A DNA stretch of 27,444 nt from Gelatoporia subvermispora B. Lineage: Eukaryota > Basidiomycota > Agaricomycetes > Polyporales > Gelatoporiaceae. This document shows positions 19,071 to 27,444 of the stretch, piece by piece; the stretch's first letter is position 1; each line of letters opens with the position of its first letter. The stretch lies in the NCBI GenBank assembly GCA_000320605.2, contig KB445818.1:81477-108920 (forward strand), given 5' to 3'. The translations under genes were made by a program, and so were the position numbers. Under the pieces are notes generated by a model. That model saw only the letters and a list, made by a program, of their open reading frames with translations, was not told the origin of the DNA and made no database searches.

Positions 19071-20045
19071 ATCTGCCGGCGACTATATGCGCCCAAAAGT
19101 GGCCTCGGGCCCTGAAAGAGCAATATCCCGAGTTTCCGTGAAAAATAACTGCATTGTAGGATATGTCGTCAATTTAGAGAGACTCAAGGGCAGTGAAATC
19201 GGAGCCACAGCAGCATCGAAAGCCAAAGGGCCCGAAATTCAAGTCGCCACCCAAGTTTGGAGTGATTGATGCACCTGCCATCATCAGAGAGTTTTTGTCG
19301 CCCCTGCAGCATAGGAAGTACAGTGAAACGAGAGGTGTCCATACCGTTCAGCGACGAGCACGGTAGGGAGTCGGACTGTCGCGACTCTCAAAAGAGCTCA
19401 ACGTCGACGCCGCAGAGCTTATGTCAGCAGCGGAGCTCGGCGCGAGAGCCGGGAGGCCGCTTTCGTCAGGCGGCGAAGGCAACGTCGCCCGCAACTCGTC
19501 TTCTCGTCCTCTTCAACGTCTCTTCTCGTGTTCCTCATGCTGTTTTCTAGCGAGGCGTAACAAACGCGCAAGAGTCGAATTTCCATGCTGTGCCGAGGCG
19601 ACGCGCAACTTAACGCATCGCGGGTGCGGGCGGGCTGACACAAGCTCCCCGGACATAGGCTATAGCATCTAGTACCGCGCGGACTCTGCTGGAAAGGACA
19701 TCTACGGCTTAGACCCTCCGTTTTGTTCAAATTGTTCTGTTGTATCATCATGTCCGCAGTGTGAATATGACTCAACATCTTTCCCCTTGCTCTGTGGGAG
19801 TTGTCAAGTGCCGACTCGCGGATGTCAATCTGGAACCCTCTGAACCACGGATACTACGCCGCTTGTGAGCCAAGGATATGACAGGGTAGATGGACAGGAC
19901 GAGAACACCGAAGGATCGGTCATCGGCTTGAGTGCATGGGAGAAGACTTGGTGTAGGACAGCATAAAAGGTGCGCGTGTTAGATTTTGTTTCGCCACTCC
20001 ACATATTCAGCGCTATCGTACCGCATACTAAACACTACTACCACC
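19071..20045. promoter_or_regulatory. Divergent spacer with TATA-like box of the reductase gene
   Basis: No gene seen between the Kre9/Knh1 promoter and the reductase ATG. ORFs at 19266-19550 and 19419-19778 overlap on opposite strands without motifs. CATAAAAGG at 19962-19970, about 76 bp before the ATG, is a good TATA candidate for the reductase. Confidence 0.45.
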
Positions 20046-21284
20046 ATGTCCGCCCAGCAGAAGGCACTCTTCCTCACTAAGAAACACGGCGACTGGGAGG
20101 TCGGGACCACCGAGGTACCTACGCCTGGACCCGGGCAGCTACTCGTCAAGGTTGAGGCGACCGCGCTGAACCCGCTCGAGGTTGGGATCCAAGTGCGTGG
20201 GATACTCGTTGAGGACTACCCTGCCATCCTCGGAGTGGACGCAGCAGGCACCGTCGAAGCGCTCGGCGAGGGTGTGGCGGACTTCGCTGTGGGCGACAGG
20301 GTGTGAGTGAGCAGTAGTAAATGAGTGGATCTCTACTAACATCAATGCCATGCTTGTATGGTAGCCTTATCGAAGGTTCCTTCATCAACGGCAAAGGTAC
20401 CTTCCAGCAGTACACCCTAGCGGAAGCGGTCGTCTCCGCGAAGATCCCAAACAACATCACCTTCGACCAGGCCGCGAGCGTCCCGCTGGGCCTCGCCACC
20501 GCCGCTCTCGCGCTCTTCGACCAGGGCTCTGCGGGACTCCCCCCTCCGTGGGAAGAGAGCGGTAAGGGCAGATTCGCTGGAAAGCCCTTCGTGCTCTTCG
20601 GCGGAGCCACGTCTGTCGGGCAGTATGGTGCGTCCATCCTGCCACCGCTTACCATTCCAGCACAACAGCCTACTCACTTCCGTCTCCACAACAGCTATCC
20701 AGCTCGCAAAGCTCTCCGGCTTCTCGCCCATCATCGCCACCGCCTCACCCAGCAACGCACCGTACCTCCACACGCTCGGCGCGACGCACGTCCTCGACCG
20801 TGCCCTCGCGCCTGACGCGCTCCTTTCCCAAATTACCCAACTCACGAGCGGCGTGCCCGTCGAGATCGTCTTCCTCACCGTCCAGCTCCCCTCGCTCGAG
20901 CTCCCCGTGTCCGTGCTCGCGCCCGGCGGGACGCTCGCGACGGTCTGGCCCGTGATCGACGACGCGAAGCGGGCGGCGGCGCCCGGGAAGAAGGTGGCAG
21001 GCGTGTATGGAAGCGCGAATACGAAGGCGACGAGGGAGACGGGACATAGCTTGTACAGGAGCATCCCGCGACTGCTAGCGAGCGGCGAACTTAAGGTAAG
21101 TGGGGGTCTGGGAACAGCGAAATTATGATGGACGATATACTGACCCCTTTGGTCGCGGATGAAGCCTAACAGGGTCGAGAACCTCGCGGATGGGCTCAAG
21201 GGCATCGCTGCGGGCCTGAAGAAGATGGAGAAGGGCGAGGTTAGCGGGGTCAAGCTTGTTGTGCGCCCGCAGGAGACTCTGTGA
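20046..21284 (+). CDS. MDR-family zinc-independent alcohol dehydrogenase/enoyl reductase-like protein
   Basis: Four exons (20046-20302, 20365-20627, 20695-21095, 21165-21284) give 346 residues; all phases close and introns are 62-69 nt. The protein is a medium-chain dehydrogenase/reductase. The GroES-like N-terminus shows VPTPGPGQLLVKVEATALNP and YPAILGVDAAGTVEALGEGV followed by GDRV. The NAD(P)-binding fold starts at FVLFGGATSVGQY spliced to AIQLAKLSG (about 160-182), followed by ATASPSNAPYLHTLGATHVL. The Cys and His ligands of zinc-dependent ADHs are absent from the usual N-terminal positions, so it belongs with the quinone or trans-enoyl reductase-like branch (fungal ToxD-type proteins). 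Substrate cannot be read from sequence. No polyketide synthase or other biosynthetic neighbour is present, so a stand-alone detoxification or redox role is as likely as secondary metabolism. Confidence 0.9.
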
Positions 21285-22805
21285 GCATGATGGTGAGGTG
21301 AATTCCCAAAGCCAACTGTCAAGTCGATTCATGAAGAATTATAGCAATCGTCATTAGTGTATAGTCAACCCCTCTCCACGAACATGTAGCTTGCTGTGTA
21401 TGTAGGCTCTGATATGTCGTGGTCTGCTCGTGTAACTAGTTGTATATGAGCTGTCGATCGCGTCATGCGTGTGATTACTCGCGCTAGGTGGACGCGATGC
21501 GACGCTACTTTACTGTGTCAATCATTCACAATGCTAATTCAGTCTCGTCTCGTGTGCTCTCTCCACCAGCTCTTGTATACGCGCTATCCTTCTGCTATGG
21601 TCTCGATCAATCCCACACTGCAGCGGCACCAACAGAGTCATGATACTTCATCAGAATCAGAGATATGCTGCGCTGCACCCGTTACCCGGCAATCTGACTG
21701 CTCTAGTTAAGTATATATACCCGCTACAGAAGCACTATCTACTACATGAGTACTTAGGGTGCGATTGCGCAAGCCGAGGTTTGTCTCCATATCTCTTCCC
21801 TTGACCACCACCCGTTGTCAAGCAGCCGCTGCTCAACGTCTATCCATGATCATGACCCCCGGAGCACCTGAGTGCAAGAACCCACGCATCATCATGGTGC
21901 ATTCTCGGTCATCTGTCCCGGATACGGTTTTGTGATCTGCACATCACGGCGTACCAGACTTACAGAGATCACTGCCCCGTTTGCACCGCGCCCGGTAGGA
22001 TGGCAATGATGGAGCAGCCCCAAGACCAATTGAGCAAAACAGTTTCGAAGTATCTGTGCGCACGATCCTGTGTCGAGATCTCACCCTGCATTCAGTGGCC
22101 TTGCAATCTCCACCGCCTGCGCGCTTACCGCGCTCGTTACGTTCCAAGTGCCGACGGTGTACGAAGATCTGGAAGGGCGCGATAATGTCAATGGAGCGAC
22201 CACGGTAGAGACCTGCGAGTGTCAGATACGTGTATGCGCAAATTCACGGCGATGTCTATGGCGCAGTGGAACATGTGCCTGCACGATGCGCCGTGATTGA
22301 TCCTTGCTCTGCGCGGTTCGGCGGGTAAAGAGGTCAGCTAGGCAGACAAAGAGTACATCCAGAAGCAGAAGTAGAGACGCACATACGAGTAATATGTCAA
22401 GGAATGGCTCTGCCCGCGCATGTGCCACCGCCTCCTGGGTATGTTCCTGGCGCATATAGTTGCCGTTCCTGCGTACCGCTTCCAATCTCGCGAACGACAC
22501 AACGGAAGCTCAGGGGTCATCCGACAAGATGCTCAAGAATATACCGCCATTCTTTAGATGCAAACTCCTGCACCCGTTCTGGAGGACTTGTTACACACCC
22601 GACTCCATCCCGCCTCCTCTCTGGCGGGCGAGAGTGCACGGGTCTTACAAGACATGCCCCTTCGTTATCCTCGATACCGCTCACGTCCTTGAGCAGACAG
22701 GAGCCGCCTGCATCACGTATCCCCGCACCGTGCTGGTCGCTCCGCTGACCGGAGCGGTCGAGATACATGCGAAATAGTGATCACTAGAGCCAGGATGGTG
22801 TAGAG
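21285..22805. other. No recognisable gene; ORF-poor spacer
   Basis: Frames at 21465-21710, 22070-22300 and 22460-22777 (plus) and 22222-22500 (minus; it contains a hydrophobic stretch ILLVCASLLLLLDVLFVCLA) are open but unassignable. The minus frame could hold one membrane segment, yet no start context, intron structure or neighbour supports it. Given the pseudogene just downstream, this is probably a graveyard of duplicated fragments. Confidence 0.35.
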
Positions 22806-23075
22806 GTCCACGCGGTCGCGAGGCGCACACACTCCTTGTCGATGCTCAAACACTTCTCCATGAAGTGCTTCGAATCTGAGGTGGTGAGTGGTAGCTAATT
22901 CGTGTTCTGAGATCATGGAGTGGACGTACCTAGACGAGCCACACGCGGCCGTTTCCCGTCTTCGGGGCTGGTTAGTTGTCCTCTTCATTCCCAGCGTTCA
23001 CAGAGTGAAGTTGTTGCGATTCCTTTCGATGAGCGTATTATCCATGCTGGTACGAGTAGTCGGGTGGAGCTAGGA
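22806..23075 (-). pseudogene. Inverted, decayed copy of the 5' end of the TFIIF beta gene
   Basis: Read on the minus strand, 23045-22930 parallels exon 1 of the TFIIF beta gene. It has ATGGATAATACGCTCAT for ATGGACGATACAGTCAT, then GTGAACGCTGGGAATGAAG for GTGAACGGCGGGAACGAGG, then ACGGCCGCGTGTGGCTCGTC. The final Lys codon has become TAG, directly followed by the original GTACGT donor. A 54-nt intron (22929-22876) leads to ATTCGAAGCACTTCATGGAG, matching the start of exon 2, with homology through GAGCATCGAC and fading near 22806. The 5' UTR also matches (GATCCTAGCTC... before the ATG). Frame errors, a missing stretch in exon 1 and the stop show it is dead. Because the intron is kept, it came from DNA duplication rather than a reverse-transcribed mRNA. 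Confidence 0.85.
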
Positions 23076-23975
23076 TCGAAAACCGACAAAGCGAAAGGGT
23101 GACCATAGTGGTGCGATCGAATCTCGATTCTCCTGAGTTCTGACCTGTCGAAGCCGCCGCGTCAGCGGTCACGTGCATCGTCTGCGCAGCCTCGTAGGGC
23201 TTCGCACTACTACCACTGCTGATTCTTGCAGTCGCCGATTATCAAACGACAGACGGTGTTTTGCGTTCACATCCCGTGGATTGCTCGATACGAGAGGGGA
23301 TTATCCAAAGCATTGACTCTTACGCAGGTCATCGCCCACCGCTCTATGTGCGCTAACTGCACTGCATGCCAAGGGGAAGCTTCTTAGGGCACTGTCCCGG
23401 ACGGACCAGCTACAGCATTCGGTGTCTATCATGCCACATGAGCGCGAAAGGCGTATTCCTGTGCGTCAATGAAAGCATACCGGTGCAGCATCAACTAAGC
23501 CCCACAAGCTAGATTCGGAATCCAACTATCCTCCGTGTCTTCTGTGCCCTGAAATGCGCTGTAGACATGTTCTACGCCATGCACACGCGTGTCTCGACCG
23601 CATGCCGAGCTCTACCCTCGTCAACTTCGTTCATATCTTCTACACCTTGTGATAGGATCCATGCTGTGTCGGCCACTGTTGGTCGCAGCCAGTCTACCTC
23701 CGACGGAGCTTCTGAGGGCAGTGTATACGATGAGGCCAGCTACTAGTGTATTCGGATGCCAGAGAACTATCTGTGGCTCGGGCTACTACCATATGTGCTA
23801 CAACAGAACCTGTGCAATAGTATATGCACAGCGCTGAAGGCTCGCGGGCTCGGATCTGACAGATTTAAGGACACTTCATCGACGTACTTCCTCTCCCCTC
23901 ATCCTGAACGACCCACTGCCCAAATCCCGGCGCTCAACGCAACGCGACCCCGTCCATAGACCGACAACTCCCACA
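23076..23975. other. No recognisable gene; upstream region of the NLR gene
   Basis: Only short frames without motifs (23589-23837, 23756-23959). The last few hundred bases should contain the promoter of the receptor gene; no TATA box was evident. Confidence 0.35.
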
Positions 23976-26900
23976 ATGGCTGATCCCTCGCGGCGCTGGT
24001 TAAAGCGTGGCGTGCCTGATGTCCTACAAGGGCCCTGGAAGCGAAGGAAACCAGATTCAGTGCAAGCCCCAAGAACGGCGACGAGCTCTTCGACTGATCC
24101 GTCTACTTCGTCACAGCATTGGATGGCAGACGCTGCTGTATTTCCCAGTCACGTTTCACACGGATTCAGCTACCCGCCTGCGGGCGCGGTGGGGCTCGAG
24201 ATGACTTCGTCACAACCATGGGGGTGGACCGCCGTTGTACCTTCAGTTCACACCGGAAGCGAGTCCATACACCAACCATCGAGTATACCGAGAGTGGAGA
24301 CGAGCACCTCACCAGGAAGAACAGGATGGGTGGTGTTGAAAGAGGTACTCAAAGCGGTCAGGGACGGCAGTGATCTATTCTTGCCACTGAAGGCAGCTCT
24401 AGTCGGCGTTGTCGAGGTGATGGATATAGTCGATGTGAGCACCAGTCTCTTGTTGAATCATCTGGGTTGCTGTCTGACGGTGTCAACAACTCTGATCACC
24501 TGCCGAACAGAACATCGGGGAAGCTCGAGATGGATTTGAACGGGTAGCGCAAGATATTGGTCAGCTACTGCGGACTTTGTCGCCGTACGGGACAGAGCAA
24601 CATGCAAGTCCGCTGGTCTGTCGGCGCCTGCAACGCATAGAGGAGTGAGTATCTCGTTGCATGCGGCTTATGCACCGAAAGCTTATGCACTTCAGAGTAC
24701 TCAATCACGTCAAGAAAAAGATCGAAGACAAGACACGACGAAACTGGATGCGACGTGCGTTTGAATCATGGACGGATGTTAAAGAGGTTGAGAGCGCATT
24801 TCGTGAACTGGCCACTATGATGAATGATATCCAAGTACGTCGCAGCTGATCCTGTGTGACGACATGTCTCTTATCTCCTAACACAGCTTGAGTGCAATCT
24901 TCATACTGAGCGCATCGCTGAAGACCTCGACATGTCAAGTGAGCATTTCCGTTGCATAGCCGCCACACTGCTGACATGCAGCAGGACTACTAGCACAGCT
25001 TCAGCATGTTCCGGATGCTGGAATTGATGCTCAAAGCGGTGCCGAATGCATGCAAGGCACTCGGGAAGCCCTCCTAGGTGACTTGAAGTCCTGGAGCGGT
25101 GATTTTGCAGCTCCACGTATATTCTGGCTCGACGGTATGGCAGGCACGGGGAAATCTGCTATTGCCCGCTCACTCTGCATGATACTTCGTCGCGCCGGTA
25201 TATTCGGGGGTAGCTTCTTCTGTTCCAGAGGAACCAACCGAGATGACATCAAGCGCATCATCCCTACACTCGCAGTATCGCTCGCCTACCAATTCCCAGC
25301 ATACAAACGGACGCTATTGGAGGTACTGCGAAAGCACCCGGATGCGGGACACGACAAGGTTGACACCCAGGTGGAACGCCTGCTTCGGGGCCCCCTTCGC
25401 GAAGCATTCGGTGACGTGTTACCTATTCTGGTACTGGTCATTGATGCCCTCGACGAGTGTGCAGACCAGAAGGCCACGTCGACAGTCCTCACCCACCTCC
25501 TCCAAGTATCGCCACACATGCCCATCAAATTCTTCGTCACCTCACGCCCCGAACAGCACATCCGCGCTCAATTTGAGAGAGGAGATCTTCGCATTCGACG
25601 CATACTCCGTCTGCACGACATAGAAACGAGTATCGTCGAGACAGATATACTTCTTTACATCCGTCATCGTCTCCATGAAGTCCGACGTTCCATGGCCGCC
25701 TCGGAGCCCTCGTATTCGTTCCCTCCCGAATGGCCCACCGATGCGGACATTGTCACCCTCGCGTGCCACGCAGGGAAGCTTTTTATCTACGCGTTCACGG
25801 CAACAGAATATATACAAAGTGTGGATCCTGTGGGACGTCTGCGTAGGTTTACTGGCCTCGAGAATACCACCGGCAAGCCGTTCTACGGACCACTGGATGA
25901 TGTATACACATTCATCCTCGACAAAGCTCTGGATCCCAAACATTACGAAGCGGAAGAACTTCACACCATCAGGCGGATTCTAGCTGCAATACTCACTGTC
26001 CGTGAGCACCTATCCCTGGATATCCTGGCCAATCTAATTGGTATACCTGCACAACGGATCCGCGTCATGCTACAGGCACTCCACGCTGTTGTCGATGTTC
26101 CTCCCCTGGATGATGTCGGTGTCATATCGACATTCCATGCTTCGTTCGGAGACTTCATGACCACTCCTGAACGCGCCGGGCAGTTCTTGATTGACCGGCA
26201 AACTGGTCACCGTGACCTAGCGGACTGTTGCATCCGAATCATGGACTCTGAGTTGCTACACTTCAACGTCAATAAATGCACCACATCGTATCTCCCTAAC
26301 GACAAGCAACTGTGCGCAGCGCTTCCAAAACAACTCACGTACGGATGCTCGTATTGGTCCGACCACGTCATCGCTCTCAAGGATGCGTCTGGACAGCTGC
26401 AGGATTTGGATTCCGTGTTATCACGAAAGCTCTTATTCTGGCTTGAGGTCCTCAGCACGCTGCGGCAGCTTAATCGAGCGTCTATCATGATAATGCAACT
26501 GCTTACCGCTCACGAGTTGGTAAGCCCCCAAAATTACGCGATGTACGTATGCGTCGTCACATTGCTCATCATTTTATTGTCAGCATATGGCAGACGATCG
26601 GTCGCGATTTCTTCGAGATGCGAACACCTTTGTTCTGTCCTGCAGAGAAGCAATCGAGAGCAGTGCGCCTCACATATATCTCTCTGCACTCCCGTCCATT
26701 CATTCATCTTCGAAGATTGCGGAAGCATTCTGGCCGGAGTTCATGAACGTGCCTGTGATCATGACAACGGGCATCAACAGGCGTCGTAATATCCTCCAGC
26801 ATATCGATACTGCGACATATGTAAAGGCGGTCACATTCTCTCCGGATGGGACCCGGATCGTATCTGGCTCGGAGGACAAGACCATCCGCATCTGGGATGC

Positions 26901-27444
26901 GAGCACGGGTCAGGCGCTGCTCGAGCCACTCGAGGGGCACACGGAGGAAGTCACCTCTGTCGCATTCTCCCCAGATGGGACCCGCATCATGTCTGGCTCC
27001 TACGACAAGACCATCCGCATCTGGGATGCGAGCACGGGTCAGGCGCTGCTCGAGCCACTCGAGGGGCACACAAGTCATGTCAGCTCCGTCGCATTCTCCC
27101 CAGATGGGACCCGCATCATGTCTGGCTCCTACGACAAGACCATCCGCATCTGGGATGCGAGCACGGGTCAGGCGCTGCTCGAGCCACTCGAGGGGCACAC
27201 AAGTCATGTCAGCTCCGTCGCATTCTCCCCGGATGGGACCCGCATCGTGTCTGGCTCATGGGACCACACCATCCGGATCTGGGATGCGAGCACGGGTCAG
27301 GCGCTGCTCGAGCCACTCGAGGGGCACACATGTCCGGTCTTCTCCGTCGCATTCTCCCCGGATGGGACCCGCATCGTGTCTGGCACGTACGACAAGACCA
27401 TCCGCATCTGGGATGCGAGCACGGGTCAGGCGCTGCTCGAGCCA
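23976..27444 (+). CDS. NACHT-WD40 STAND receptor (NLR-like), 3' end outside the window
   Basis: Six exons in the window (23976-24434, 24511-24644, 24696-24834, 24887-24938, 24982-26519, 26584-27444 and on) encode 1061 residues so far. Such proteins act in fungal non-self recognition and programmed cell death: a ligand at the repeats triggers NTP-dependent oligomerisation by NACHT and signalling through the N-terminus. Residues 1-110 are Ser/Pro/Thr-rich and disordered. Residues 115-285 are helical (VLKEVLKAVRDGSDLFLPLK, IGQLLRTLSPYG), of a type common before NACHT in basidiomycetes; I cannot name the domain with certainty. NACHT: Walker A GMAGTGKS (313-320), Walker B LVLVIDALDE (about 411-420), sensor FFVTSRPEQ (about 445-453). 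A helical region follows, then SAPHIYLSALP typical of this family, and WD40 repeats from about residue 852. The window cuts the fifth repeat. Intron 5 (64 nt) separates NACHT and WD40 parts. Confidence 0.93.
24982..24984 (+). other. NAGNAG tandem acceptor in the NLR gene
   Basis: The intron starting at 24939 ends in GCAGCAG, so either AG can serve. The upstream choice gives a junction reading Thr-Gly-Leu-Leu, the downstream choice Arg-Leu-Leu; both keep the frame. It sits between the N-terminal helices and NACHT. Confidence 0.5.
26815..27444 (+). repeat. Near-identical WD40-coding repeats, 129-bp period
   Basis: The GATGGGACCCG block recurs at 26845, 26974, 27103, 27232 and 27361, exactly 129 bp (43 codons) apart. 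The unit core FSPDGTRI...SG..D.TIRIWDASTGQ followed by ALLEPLEGH is nearly invariant. Differences concentrate at the start (YVKA, EEVTS, SHVSS twice, CPVFS) and around the strand before TIRIW (SEDK, SYDK twice, SWDH, TYDK). Units 2 and 3 share an identical core. Such repeats in HET-E-like receptors are homogenised by recombination while a few ligand-facing positions diversify. Confidence 0.9.

Noticed and set aside
22222..22500. Minus-strand ORF with a hydrophobic segment
   Set aside because: One membrane-like stretch alone, with no supporting start, introns, homology or context, in a region of decayed fragments.
26704..27207. Minus-strand ORF with a perfect internal peptide repeat
   Set aside because: It is the antisense reading of the WD40 repeats; the 129-bp period is a multiple of three, so any frame stays open and repeats.

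Overview
The window reads as nuclear DNA of a filamentous basidiomycete, probably an Agaricomycete and possibly a polypore. The grounds are many 46-83 nt introns with GTRNGT donors, GC-rich exons, a relic of a Plavaka-type transposon protein, a large NACHT-WD40 STAND receptor and a helical-bundle plus pseudokinase gene. No tRNA, rRNA or CRISPR array was seen. All gene models were spliced by eye; phases were checked by exon arithmetic.

Layout. 1-973: frameshifted 3' part of a Plavaka-associated protein. 1135-2577: a tandem array with a period of about 100 bp, each unit laid out like an intron plus a 22-24 nt exon. 2578-5113: gene-poor, with a weak minus-strand candidate and a short acidic ORF. 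5114-13000: conserved housekeeping and metabolic block: TFIIF beta subunit (+), PP1 inhibitor Ypi1 (-), secreted GH18 chitinase (+), indoleamine 2,3-dioxygenase (-). 13740-17694: a broken paralogue fragment, then an intact-looking 16-exon gene (14808-17579) with an MLKL-NTD-like helical N-terminus and a degenerate kinase domain. 18446-18852: small secreted Kre9/Knh1-domain protein (-). 20046-21284: MDR-family oxidoreductase (+). 22806-23075: inverted, decayed copy of the 5' end of the TFIIF beta gene. 23976-27444: NACHT-WD40 NLR-like receptor (+), cut by the window end inside near-identical 129-bp WD40 repeats.

How it fits together. The left and centre are ordinary core genome. The right half (13.7-27.4 kb) is a dynamic, immunity-like compartment: a receptor-type STAND protein with recently homogenised sensor repeats, an MLKL-like candidate effector about 6.4 kb from it, and relics of a paralogue and of a housekeeping gene. 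That the receptor and the pseudokinase protein act together is inference from architecture and proximity only. The two most unusual objects are the 100-bp intron/microexon-like array and the MLKL-like gene.
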